Of a stretch of DNA of 64,000 bases, positions 16,551-25,257 are shown piece after piece (position 1 is the stretch's first letter; the number at the start of each line of letters is the position of its first letter). The translations under genes and the position numbers were made by a program. The stretch comes from Pseudomonas sp. Q11 (GTDB lineage: Bacteria; Pseudomonadota; Gammaproteobacteria; Pseudomonadales; Pseudomonadaceae). A model generated the notes under the pieces. It was not told where the DNA came from. It saw nothing but the letters and a program-made list of their open reading frames with translations, and did not search any database. The stretch covers positions 1-64,000 of the forward strand of contig NZ_JAKNQY010000006.1 in assembly GCF_024494355.1 (NCBI RefSeq), written 5' to 3'.

Positions 16551-16560
16551 GGAGTACACC

Positions 16561-17235
16561 ATGACTTTTTCCATTGTCGGGCGCTGCGCCGAAACCGGGC
16601 AGTTAGGCATCGCCATCAGTTCCTCGAGCATCGCCGTCGGCGCCCGTTGCCCCTGGTTGCGGGCGGGTGTGGGGGCGGTGTCGAGCCAGAACATCACGCT
16701 GCCGGCCCTTGGTCCGCAGATCCTCGACGAACTGGCCGGCGGCGTGGCCGCGCAAGAGGCAGTTGACCGCGCCCTGGCGCGCAATGGTTACAGCCAGTAC
16801 CGCCAAGTGGCGGTGGTGGATGCCCACGGGCGCGCGGCGATTTTCAGCGGCAGCCACACCTTGGGCACCCATCACGCGCTGGCCGGTGAGCAATGCGTGG
16901 CGGCCGGTAATCTGTTGGCCGGTGTGGGCGTGATCGACGCCATGGTTACGGCATTCGAGCACAGCGAAGGTTGTCTTGCCGCGCGCCTGATGAGTGCCTT
17001 GCAGGCCGGGCACGGCGCAGGTGGCGAAGCCGGAGCGGTGCATTCTGCGGCGCTGTCGGTGGTGGATGAACTCACCTGGCCGATTGTCGATTTGCGTGTC
17101 GACTGGGCTGAGGAAAACCCCATTGCTGAGCTGGAGAAACTGTGGCTGGCTTATCAGCCGCAACTGCAGGACTACCTGACCCGCGCCCTCGATCCGACCC
17201 AGGCCCCCAGCTATGGAGTGCCAGGTGATGAGTGA
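16561..17235 (+). CDS. DUF1028 (Ntn-hydrolase-like) protein
   Basis: A 224-residue protein of the DUF1028 family, which is predicted to have an Ntn-hydrolase fold: TFSIVGRC directly after Met, then GQLGIAISSSSIAVGARCPW and LLAGVGVIDAM. Removal of Met would expose Thr2 as a possible nucleophile. Biochemical role unknown; genomic partners here are an FMO, a RidA homologue and a deacetylase, which hints at opening an amide or lactam. A ribosome site AAGGAG lies 8 nt upstream. It overlaps the following gene by 8 nt. Confidence 0.9.
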   Translation: MTFSIVGRCAETGQLGIAISSSSIAVGARCPWLRAGVGAVSSQNITLPALGPQILDELAGGVAAQEAVDRALARNGYSQYRQVAVVDAHGRAAIFSGSHTLGTHHALAGEQCVAAGNLLAGVGVIDAMVTAFEHSEGCLAARLMSALQAGHGAGGEAGAVHSAALSVVDELTWPIVDLRVDWAEENPIAELEKLWLAYQPQLQDYLTRALDPTQAPSYGVPGDE

Positions 17236-18397
17236 GCCGCGCAGCCGCGCACTGCTCGCCAGCCTGGTGGGCTTTGCCACGGTCAGTCGTGAGTCGAACC
17301 TGGCGCTGATCGAGTTCGTGCGTGGCTACCTCCACGATCTGGGCGTGAGCTGCGAACTGATCTACAACCCCGAGCGGACCAAGGCCAACTTGTTGGCGCG
17401 CATCGGCCCAGCGGTGCCCGGCGGCGTCGTGCTGTCCGGTCACACCGATGTGGTGCCGGTGGACGGACAGCACTGGACGGTCGATCCGTTTTGCCTGAGC
17501 GAGGCCGGCGGCAAGCTGTACGGCCGGGGCACCGCCGACATGAAAGGCTATTTGGCTTCAGTGCTGGCGGCGGTGCCGATGTTCCTCGCCAGCCCGCTTC
17601 GCCGGCCGGTGTACCTGGCGTTCTCCTATGACGAAGAGGTGGGTTGCCTGGGTGTGCGCGATCTGCTGCAAGTGCTGGCGCAGCGTGTTCCCCGGCCTGC
17701 GTTGTGCCTGATCGGCGAGCCCACCCAACTCCAACCGGTGCTGGGCCACAAGGGCAAGTTGGCGATGCGTTGCCATGTCAAAGGGGCGGCCTGTCATTCG
17801 GCCTATGCGCCCTACGGAGTGAACGCCATCGAACAGGCGGCGCGCCTGATCGGTCGCTTGGGGGAGATCGGCGCGGATCTGGCCGAACCGTCACTGCACG
17901 ATGCGCGCTTCGATCCGGCGTACTCAACGGTGCAGGTGGGCGTGATCCAGGGCGGTACCGCGTTGAACATCGTCCCGGCCGATTGCCGCTTCGATTTCGA
18001 AGTGCGCGCCTTGCCGGATTTCGCCCCCCAGGTTGTCGTCGAGCAATTGCGCGATTACGCCGAGCAGACGCTGCTGCCGACGATGCGGGCAGTCCAAGGC
18101 GACACCGCGATCCGGTTTGAACCGCTGTCCGCCTACCCGGGCCTGGCAACCCCGCCTGACAGCGCCGCCGCGCGTCTGGTTGCCGAGCTGTGCGGCAGCG
18201 ACGCCTTCAGCACCGTGGCTTTCGGCACCGAAGGCGGGCTGTTTGATCAGGCCGGCATCCCGGCGGTGGTCTGCGGCCCCGGCAGCATGGATCAAGGGCA
18301 CAAAGCCGATGAATACGTGAGCGTTGAACAGATGGCGGCCTGCGACCGATTGATGGATCGCCTGGCGATCCACCTCAGCGAACCCAACGACCTCTGA
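17228..18397 (+). CDS. M20 family acetylornithine deacetylase-like amidohydrolase
   Basis: A 389-residue metallopeptidase of the ArgE/DapE type. Zinc ligands and catalytic residues are visible: SGHTDVVPVDG (His, Asp), GTADMKGY (Asp), DEEVGC (catalytic Glu and ligand) and GHKADEYV (His) near the end. It probably hydrolyses an N-acyl amino acid; being in a catabolic cluster it is unlikely to be the biosynthetic ArgE. The start at 17228 (MSEPRSR) is preferred to 17213. It overlaps DUF1028 by 8 nt and is followed 15 bp later by the aldehyde dehydrogenase. Confidence 0.9.
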   Translation: MSEPRSRALLASLVGFATVSRESNLALIEFVRGYLHDLGVSCELIYNPERTKANLLARIGPAVPGGVVLSGHTDVVPVDGQHWTVDPFCLSEAGGKLYGRGTADMKGYLASVLAAVPMFLASPLRRPVYLAFSYDEEVGCLGVRDLLQVLAQRVPRPALCLIGEPTQLQPVLGHKGKLAMRCHVKGAACHSAYAPYGVNAIEQAARLIGRLGEIGADLAEPSLHDARFDPAYSTVQVGVIQGGTALNIVPADCRFDFEVRALPDFAPQVVVEQLRDYAEQTLLPTMRAVQGDTAIRFEPLSAYPGLATPPDSAAARLVAELCGSDAFSTVAFGTEGGLFDQAGIPAVVCGPGSMDQGHKADEYVSVEQMAACDRLMDRLAIHLSEPNDL

Positions 18398-18412
18398 GAC
18401 AAGGAATTTGCG

Positions 18413-19906
18413 GTGAACGATTTCGATGATTGGAAAACCCGGGCCGCGCAACTGCGCCTGAGGAATAACGCACTGATTGACGGCTTGCCTCATGAGGCAA
18501 GCGATGGCACACGGCTGCAGGTCATCAACCCCGCCAACGGACAACTGTTGGCGAGCGTGGTGGCCTGCGGTGAACAGGATGTCGATCTTGCTGTGCTCAG
18601 CGCTCGCAAGGCCTTCGAACAGGGGCCTTGGGCACGCATGGCACCGGCCGAACGCAAAGCGGTGCTGCTGCGCCTGTCGCAATTGATGCTGGCCCACCGC
18701 GAAGAGCTGGCACTGCTGGACTCCCTGAGCATGGGCAAGCCAGTCATGGATGCCTGGAATATCGACGTACCCGGCGCCGCCCATGTGTTCGCCTGGTACG
18801 GCGAAAGCCTCGACAAACTTTACGATCAGGTCGCGCCCTCGGCGACGAATGTCCTGGCCACCATCACTCGGGTGCCGCTAGGAGTGATTGCGGCGGTAGT
18901 GCCGTGGAATTTTCCGCTGGACATGGCCGCCTGGAAGCTCGCCCCAGCACTGGCCGCGGGCAACAGCGTGGTGCTCAAGCCCGCCGAGCAGTCGCCGTTT
19001 TCGGCCTTGCGCCTGGCCGAACTGGCCCTGGAGGCGGGTTTGCCGCCAGGTGTGCTCAACGTCGTGCCAGGCCTGGGTGAGCAGGCGGGGCGGGCGCTGG
19101 GCTTGCACCCGGATGTCGATGCGCTGGTGTTCACCGGCTCTACCGAGGTCGGCAAATACTTCATGCAGTATTCGGCGCAATCGAACCTCAAGCAGGTTTG
19201 GCTGGAGTGCGGTGGCAAGAGCCCGAACCTGGTGTTCGCCGATTGCCAGGACCTGGACCTGGCGGCGCAAAAAGCCGCGTTCGGCATTTTCTTCAACCAG
19301 GGAGAGGTGTGCTCCGCCAACTCACGGCTGCTTGTGCAACGTTCGATCCACGATGAATTTGTCGAGCGTTTGATCGAGCAGGCGCAGCGCTGGCAGCCGG
19401 GCAATCCACTGGACCCGTCAAGCCGCGCCGGTGCCATCGTCGACACCCGCCAGACCGCGCGAATCATGCGGTACATCGAACAGGCTCAAGCCGAGGGCGC
19501 GCGCCTGGTCTGCGGCGGTCGACAACTGAGCTTCGAGGGTTCCAGCAACTTCATCGAGCCAACGATTTTTACCCACGTGACCCCCGCGATGCAGCTGGCG
19601 CGCGAAGAGGTGTTCGGGCCAGTGCTGGCGATCAGCGCATTCGAGGATGAGGAGCAGGCGATCGCCATGGCCAATGATCATATCTATGGGCTGGCGGCGT
19701 CGCTGTGGACCGACGACCTGAACCGCGCCCATCGCGTGGCGCGCCGACTGAACGCCGGCACCGTCTCGGTGAACACCGTGGATGCGCTGGATGTAACGGT
19801 GCCCTTTGGGGGTGGCAAGCAGTCGGGGTTCGGTCGAGACCTGTCGCTGCATTCGTTCGACAAATACACGCAACTCAAGACGACGTGGATTCAGCTGCGT
19901 AGCTGA
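18413..19906 (+). CDS. NAD-dependent aldehyde dehydrogenase (PuuC/KauB-like)
   Basis: A 497-residue aldehyde dehydrogenase, full length for the family. Visible are VVPWNFPLDMAAWKLAPALA (cofactor entry), FTGSTEVGK, the general base in LECGGKSPN and the nucleophile in FNQGEVCSANSR. It is closest in feel to gamma-glutamyl-aminobutyraldehyde/omega-amino aldehyde dehydrogenases, consistent with the downstream omega-aminotransferase making an aldehyde. It starts with GTG at 18413, supported by AAGGA at 18401-18405. Confidence 0.92.
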   Translation: MNDFDDWKTRAAQLRLRNNALIDGLPHEASDGTRLQVINPANGQLLASVVACGEQDVDLAVLSARKAFEQGPWARMAPAERKAVLLRLSQLMLAHREELALLDSLSMGKPVMDAWNIDVPGAAHVFAWYGESLDKLYDQVAPSATNVLATITRVPLGVIAAVVPWNFPLDMAAWKLAPALAAGNSVVLKPAEQSPFSALRLAELALEAGLPPGVLNVVPGLGEQAGRALGLHPDVDALVFTGSTEVGKYFMQYSAQSNLKQVWLECGGKSPNLVFADCQDLDLAAQKAAFGIFFNQGEVCSANSRLLVQRSIHDEFVERLIEQAQRWQPGNPLDPSSRAGAIVDTRQTARIMRYIEQAQAEGARLVCGGRQLSFEGSSNFIEPTIFTHVTPAMQLAREEVFGPVLAISAFEDEEQAIAMANDHIYGLAASLWTDDLNRAHRVARRLNAGTVSVNTVDALDVTVPFGGGKQSGFGRDLSLHSFDKYTQLKTTWIQLRS

Positions 19907-19971
19907 CGGCCGCTCCACAGGCTTTCCCTTAATCGATGTGTTCTCCCTAAAACAAGAAAACGGAGCAACCG

Positions 19972-21421
19972 ATGGACAGTTCCTCAAGCGTGCAGCTACA
20001 AACCGCTATCCCATCCCGCAGTGGCCCGCGTCGACGTCTGGGCCTGAGTGCCCTGTTGGCGGTAGCCGTGGGCCTGGTCGTTTCCCAGGGCGTCATGGTG
20101 CTGATGCTGCAAGGCGCCGGGATCGCCGGCATGGGTTTTATCATACCGCTGGCCTTGGCCTGGCTGCTGGCCCTGAGTTACGCCTGTTCGTTTTCCGAAC
20201 TGGCGCTGATGATTCCTCGCGCCGGTAGCTTGAGCAGTTACACCGAAGTCGCTATCGGCCAGTTCCCGGCGATCCTGGCGACTTTCTCCGGCTACGTGGT
20301 GGTGGCGATGTTTGCTCTGTCGGCAGAGTTGTTGCTGATGGAGTTCATCATCGAGAAGGTCTACCCGCATTCGATGCCGCCGCTGAGCGTCGCCCTTGGC
20401 GTGCTGTGCCTGTTCACCGTACTCAATCTGTTCAACATCGATATTTTTTCGCGGCTGCAGACCGTGTTGGCGCTGGTGATGACGGTCATGCTGCTGGTCA
20501 TGGGCCTCGGTGCCCTGACAAGCGAAGGCGTCAGCAACGTATCGACGCTGGTGGCGACTGCCGGCTGGAACCCGATGGGGCTGGGGGTGATTGCCCTGAC
20601 GGCACTGGCCGTGTGGGGCTTTGTCGGGGCCGAGTTCGTCTGCCCGCTGGTGGAGGAAACTCGACGTCCCGAGCGCAACATTCCGGTTTCGATGATGATT
20701 GGCCTGACCGTGATCTTCGTCATCATTTGCCTGTATTGCCTGGGGGCCTTGCTCACCGTTCCACAGGCAGAACTGGCCAGCAATGGCCTGCCGCATTATC
20801 TGTTCGCCACCACCGTGTTCGGCGAGGCGGGGCAGGTGTTTCTGGTGACCGCCGCTATCACCGCTACATGCAGCACACTCAACAGTTCCCTTGCAGCTAT
20901 CCCGCGGATGTTGCTGGGAATGGCCCGCAGTGGCCAGGCGTTCGGAGTGTTCAAGCGTCAGGGCAAGCGCAGCGGTGCGCCATGGGTTGCGGTGCTGTTC
21001 GTGGCGTTGGTCACCGGCCTGCCGCTGTTGCTGATGCACGACAACCCCGACGCCATCAATCTTCTGCTGCTGGCTGCCGCACTGGCCTGGTTGCTGGCTT
21101 ACGTCATCACTCACATCAACGTGATCGCTCTGCGTCGGCGTTACCCGCATGTGCACCGGCCGTTCCGCACCCCGTTCTACCCATTGCCGCAGTTGTTCGG
21201 CATCGCCGGGCATGCTCTTTGCCATCTGGCATGTTTCCCCCAGCCCCGAAATGACTGTTCCGATCTTCACCAGCGCGGGAGCGGTGCTGGGCATCGTCTC
21301 GCTGATTGCGGTGGTGTGGGTCAAGTGTGTGATGGGCAAACCATTGTTCAAGCCTGAGCCGCTGGCACCCGCCCAGGGCATCGATACCGACAAGATCAAC
21401 AAGCAAGGAGACCTGCAATGA
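19972..21421 (+). pseudogene. APC superfamily amino acid/amine permease, frameshifted near the C-terminus
   Basis: An amino acid-polyamine-organocation permease with about twelve membrane segments. The frame that starts at 19972 is normal to about residue 412 (PQLFGIAG), then becomes hydrophilic and stops at 21357. The expected end (MLFAIWHVSPSPEMT, then a membrane helix) is intact in the next frame to 21421. Removing one G from GGG at 21208-21210 restores a protein of about 482 residues whose stop would overlap the next gene's start by 4 nt, as in a normal operon. The insertion is either a real mutation or a sequencing error. Confidence 0.85.
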
Positions 21422-22800
21422 ACGCACCACTGAACCCACCCCGCAGCACCCGCGAGTATCAGGCACTGGACGCGGCGCACCATATCCATGCGTTCCTCGA
21501 CCAGAAGGCCCTCAATGCCGAAGGACCCCGGGTGATCGTGCGCAGCGAAGGCCTGGCGTTGTGGGACAACGACGGCAAGCGCTACCTGGATGGTATGTCG
21601 GGCCTGTGGTGCACCAACCTGGGTTACGGGCGCCAGGACCTGGCCGCCGCAGCCAGCCGTCAGCTGGAGCAGTTGCCGTATTACAACATGTTCTTTCACA
21701 CCACCCATCCCGCGGTGGTGGAACTGTCGGAACTGCTGTTCAGCCTGCTGCCGGGTCACTACAGCCACGCCATCTACACCAACTCCGGCTCCGAGGCCAA
21801 CGAGGTGCTGATTCGCACCGTGCGCCGCTACTGGCAGATCCTCGGCAAGCCACAGAAGAAAATCATGATCGGCCGCTGGAATGGCTACCACGGTTCGACC
21901 CTGGGCGCATCCGCTCTTGGGGGCATGAAGTTCATGCATGAAATGGGCGGGGTCATCCCGGATGTGGCGCACATCGACGAGCCGTACTGGTTCGCTCACG
22001 AAGGCGATCTGACGCCGGCAGAATTCGGCCTTCGCGCCGCGCGCCAACTGGAGGAAAAAATTCTCGAACTGGGCGCCGACAATGTCGCCGCGTTCGTGGC
22101 TGAACCGTTCCAGGGCGCTGGCGGCATGATCTTCCCGCCCGAGAGTTACTGGCCTGAAATCCAGCGCATTTGCCGCCAGTACGACGTGCTGTTGTGCGCT
22201 GACGAAGTGATCGGCGGTTTCGGCCGTACCGGTGAGTGGTTCGCCCATGAATATTTCGGCTTCGAACCCGACACCTTGTCCATCGCCAAGGGCCTGACCA
22301 GCGGCTACATCCCCATGGGTGGCCTGATTCTGTCCAAGCGCATGGCCGAGGTGCTGGTGGAGCAGGGCGGGGTGTTCGCCCATGGCCTGACTTACTCCGG
22401 GCACCCGGTGGCAGCGGCCGTAGCGATTGCCAACCTCAAGGCGCTGCGCGACGAAGGCATTGTCACTCAGGTCAAGGAGGACACCGGGCCGTATTTGCAG
22501 CGTTGTCTGCGGGAGGTTTTCGAGAGTCACCCGCTGATTGGCCAGATCCAGGGCGCCGGGATGGTGGCGGCCCTGCAACTGGCCGAGGACAAGGAGAGCC
22601 GCAAGCGCTTTGCCAATGAGAACGAGATGGCCTGGCAATGCCGCACTTTTGGTTTTGAGGAAGGGTTGATCATCCGCTCCACCCTGGGCCGGATGATCAT
22701 GGCCCCGGCGCTGGTGGCCAGCCATGCCGACATCAACGAACTGGTCGACAAGACCCGTATTGCTGTAGATCGCACCGCCCGCGCTTACGGTCGCCTCTGA
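21418..22800 (+). CDS. Class III omega-aminotransferase (SpuC-like, pyruvate-dependent)
   Basis: A 460-residue PLP enzyme of the polyamine:pyruvate/omega-amino acid transaminase group. Features: YLDGMSGLWCTNLGYG near 58-73, TNSGSEANEVLIRT, ADEVIGGFGRTGEWF (PLP Asp) and SIAKGLTSGYIPMGG with the Schiff-base lysine. It should convert a primary amine to an aldehyde for the upstream aldehyde dehydrogenase. Strong ribosome site AAGGAG at 21404-21409. The start overlaps the intact reading of the permease by 4 nt. Confidence 0.92.
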   Translation: MNAPLNPPRSTREYQALDAAHHIHAFLDQKALNAEGPRVIVRSEGLALWDNDGKRYLDGMSGLWCTNLGYGRQDLAAAASRQLEQLPYYNMFFHTTHPAVVELSELLFSLLPGHYSHAIYTNSGSEANEVLIRTVRRYWQILGKPQKKIMIGRWNGYHGSTLGASALGGMKFMHEMGGVIPDVAHIDEPYWFAHEGDLTPAEFGLRAARQLEEKILELGADNVAAFVAEPFQGAGGMIFPPESYWPEIQRICRQYDVLLCADEVIGGFGRTGEWFAHEYFGFEPDTLSIAKGLTSGYIPMGGLILSKRMAEVLVEQGGVFAHGLTYSGHPVAAAVAIANLKALRDEGIVTQVKEDTGPYLQRCLREVFESHPLIGQIQGAGMVAALQLAEDKESRKRFANENEMAWQCRTFGFEEGLIIRSTLGRMIMAPALVASHADINELVDKTRIAVDRTARAYGRL

Positions 22801-22808
22801 GTCCCGTC

Positions 22809-22832
22809 GCCGGCTCGTGCGGGCGAGCCGGC
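22809..22832. other. Intercistronic stem-loop between aminotransferase and binding-protein gene
   Basis: A perfect 9-bp inverted repeat GCCGGCTCG / CGAGCCGGC with a 6-nt loop, followed by CTTTCG. Without a T run it is more likely an mRNA-stabilising or partial-termination hairpin than a full terminator. Such hairpins commonly set a different level for a periplasmic binding-protein gene within an operon. Confidence 0.6.
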
Positions 22833-22850
22833 CTTTCGAGGAACCGCTTC

Positions 22851-23891
22851 ATGTCCAGATCCTTGCGTTGCAATATTGCGTGTGCCCTGGCGCTGTTGAG
22901 TACCAGTGTCCTGGCCGCGCCACAGAGCCTCACCGTGATTTCCTTTGGTGGCGCCACCAAGCAGGCCCAGGACAAGGCCTACTTCCAACCCTTCAACGCC
23001 AGCGGTGCAGGAAGCATCGTCGCCGGCGAATACAATGGCGAGTTATCGAAGATCAAGGCCATGGTCGCGGCCGGCCACACCAGTTGGGACGTGGTCGAAG
23101 TCGAAAGCCCCGAACTGTTGCGCGGCTGTGAGGAGGGCCTGTTCGAAAGGCTCGATCTGAGCGCCTTGGGTGATCCGGCGAATTTTGTGCCGGGAACACT
23201 CACCGAATGTGGCGTGGCCACTTATGTCTGGTCGATGGTCCTGGCCTACGACCAGAGCAAGTTGGCCAAGGCACCCAAATCCTGGGCGGATTTCTGGAAC
23301 GTTACTGAATACCCGGGCAAGCGCGGGTTGCGCAAGGGGGCCAAGTACACCCTGGAAATTGCCTTGCTGGCCGACGGGGTCAAGGCGCAGGAGTTGTACA
23401 AGGTGCTCAACACCCCCGAAGGTGTGTCGCGGGCGTTCGCCAAGCTGGACCAGATCAAGTCGAACATCCAGTGGTGGGAGGCCGGTGCGCAACCGGCGCA
23501 GTGGCTAGTGGCGGGCGACGTGGTGATGAGCGCCGCCTACAACGGACGCATTGCTTCGGCGCAAAAGGAGGGCATGAAGCTGAGTATCGTCTGGCCGCAA
23601 AGCCTGTATGACCCGGAGTACTGGGCGGTGGTCAAGGGAACGCCGAACAAGGCCTTGGCCGAGCAATTCATTGCCTTTGCCAGCCAGCCACAGGCGCAGA
23701 AGGTGTTCTCGGAAAACATCCCTTACGGACCGGTGCATCGCAAGGCGCTGGCGTTGTTGCCTGGGGCGGTCCAGGAGCAGTTGCCTACCGCCGAGGCCAA
23801 CCTGGCCGAAGCCCGGGCCGTGGATGCCGAGTTCTGGGTTGACCATGGCGAAGAACTGGAGCAGCGCTTCAACGCCTGGGCCGCTCGCTAG
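22851..23891 (+). CDS. Periplasmic ABC transporter substrate-binding protein (PotD/PotF-like), orphan
   Basis: A 346-residue secreted solute-binding protein: signal peptide to about residue 23 (cut after VLAA), then LTVISFGGATKQAQDKAYFQ and WDVVEVESPELLRGCEEGLFE, typical of binding proteins for polyamines or related cations. No permease or ATPase gene is next to it; the cluster instead carries an APC permease. It may work with an ABC system elsewhere. It ends the plus-strand catabolic run; a REP pair separates it from the convergent LysR gene. Confidence 0.88.
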   Translation: MSRSLRCNIACALALLSTSVLAAPQSLTVISFGGATKQAQDKAYFQPFNASGAGSIVAGEYNGELSKIKAMVAAGHTSWDVVEVESPELLRGCEEGLFERLDLSALGDPANFVPGTLTECGVATYVWSMVLAYDQSKLAKAPKSWADFWNVTEYPGKRGLRKGAKYTLEIALLADGVKAQELYKVLNTPEGVSRAFAKLDQIKSNIQWWEAGAQPAQWLVAGDVVMSAAYNGRIASAQKEGMKLSIVWPQSLYDPEYWAVVKGTPNKALAEQFIAFASQPQAQKVFSENIPYGPVHRKALALLPGAVQEQLPTAEANLAEARAVDAEFWVDHGEELEQRFNAWAAR

Positions 23892-23925
23892 CCACCGAAC
23901 CATTCTTGCGGCGAACACAGCCTTT

Positions 23926-24060
23926 TGTGGCGAGGGAGCTTGCTCCCGCTGGGCTGCGCAGCAGCCCCCAACACTGGTTCTCGCGGTGTGCCAGGTTGAT
24001 CCAGTCGGTTGGGTTTGGGGGCGCTTCGCCCCCCAGCGGGAGCAAGCTCCCTCGCCACAG
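23926..24060. repeat. Inverted REP pair (GGCGAGGGAGCTTGCTCCCGC family)
   Basis: Two copies of the same REP element in opposite orientation, 23926-23970 and 24015-24060, separated by about 45 bp, between the convergent binding-protein and LysR genes. The arrangement matches a REP doublet (REPIN). It could also stop transcripts from both sides. Confidence 0.85.
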
Positions 24061-24081
24061 GGTTCGGTGTTTGACTGGTCA

Positions 24082-24993
24082 TCAGGCCAGCCATTGTTTG
24101 AACTGCTCCTTGCAATAATCCACGAACAACTGCGCAGGTTTGGTCAGGTGTGTGCGCTTGAGCCATCCCGCCACCAGGGCCGACCCGGTGACGTCCTCGG
24201 CGATGTTGACGCACACCACTTGCTGGCCATCGTAGGTGCAGGTGGAATGTGGCCGGGTTACCAGCAGCGCAAAGCCGAACGATTGCCCGACCATGCCGCG
24301 CACCATTTCGATCGAGGGAGAGCTGAAAACAATGTTCGGTGTCAGACCCAACTCCTCGAAAATGCTCACGAAATAGGTCCGGCTGGGTTGCACGTCCAAC
24401 AGAATCATCGGCTCCAGCGCCAGATCGCGCAGGGACACCTGAGCCTGGCTGGCAAAGCGGTGCTCCGCCGGCAGCAGCGCGTAGGGTCGTTGCGGCGCCA
24501 TCAGCGCCTCGGTCTCGATGGTGCCGTCGAGATCGTGCTCATAAAAAATCGCCAGATCGAAACGCCCCCCCGTCAAACCTTGCACCAGTTCCTGTTGCTC
24601 GCCGTCCTGCAGGCGGATCTCCACGCCGGGATAGCGCTGGCGAAAACCGGCGATCAGCCGTGGCAAATACAGCGGAGCGACAGTCTCGAAGCAGCCGATA
24701 TCGATCTGACCGCTGACCACGTCGTTATCAGCCAGCGCGTTCTGCTCGAACTCTCGCGCCATGCGCAGCAGCTCCTGGGCTTTGCGATAGAAGCGCGCAC
24801 CGCCAGGGGTCAACGACACACCCTGGGCGTGGTGACGGATGAGCAACTGCACGCCGAAACTGTCTTCCAGCCCTTTGACGGCGGTCGCAATCGAGGGCTG
24901 GGCGATGTACAGCTTGCGGGATGCTTCGGCGACGCTGCCACATTCGACGGTGGTGACGAAGTACTTCAGCTGACGCAGGGAATAGGAGGCCAC
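24082..24993 (-). CDS. LysR-type transcriptional regulator
   Basis: A 303-residue LysR protein: N-terminal winged HTH (SLRQLKYFVTTVECGSVAEA; ASRKLYIAQPSIATAVKGLE) and a periplasmic-binding-like effector domain from about residue 90. It lies convergent to the amine catabolic run and is the likely regulator of that run, though no divergent promoter is shared. It has no unusual features. Confidence 0.9.
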   Translation of the reverse strand: MASYSLRQLKYFVTTVECGSVAEASRKLYIAQPSIATAVKGLEDSFGVQLLIRHHAQGVSLTPGGARFYRKAQELLRMAREFEQNALADNDVVSGQIDIGCFETVAPLYLPRLIAGFRQRYPGVEIRLQDGEQQELVQGLTGGRFDLAIFYEHDLDGTIETEALMAPQRPYALLPAEHRFASQAQVSLRDLALEPMILLDVQPSRTYFVSIFEELGLTPNIVFSSPSIEMVRGMVGQSFGFALLVTRPHSTCTYDGQQVVCVNIAEDVTGSALVAGWLKRTHLTKPAQLFVDYCKEQFKQWLA

Positions 24994-25205
24994 GGTACAC
25001 CTCGATCGGGATGGTTTTTGTCTACCTTACCTTGCGGCGCTGGTGCGAGGGGCGGGCATTGCAACGTATTTTGCTGGTCAAAGGCGATATTTGAACTGGG
25101 TGACGTTCAGTCCAGCCACGCATTGTGTCGAGTGTCGCGGGCAGCAGGATGGATCGCTGTCTATAGTGCTTTGAGCCCGTGAGACTGAAGACTGCAATAA
25201 AGAAT

Positions 25206-25228
25206 CGCACCGTCGGTTGGGTGCGTTT
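25206..25228 (+). promoter_or_regulatory. Stem-loop in the leader of the deaminase gene
   Basis: CGCACC and GGTGCG form a 6-bp stem with an 8-nt loop, followed by TTTCC, 20-30 nt before the ribosome binding site of the deaminase at 25258. It has the look of a weak intrinsic terminator or a leader structure that could hold back expression. No clear -35/-10 pair was found upstream. Confidence 0.4.
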
Positions 25229-25257
25229 CCTGGACATTTTTATAAAGGGAGGTTGGT

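Noticed and set aside
17213..17228. Upstream start for the M20 deacetylase
   Set aside because: Adds five unconserved residues; the start at 17228 fits the family better.
19996..22725. 909-codon open frame on minus
   Set aside because: Very long but low-complexity His/Gln-rich antisense of the permease and aminotransferase genes, which have clear family motifs on plus.
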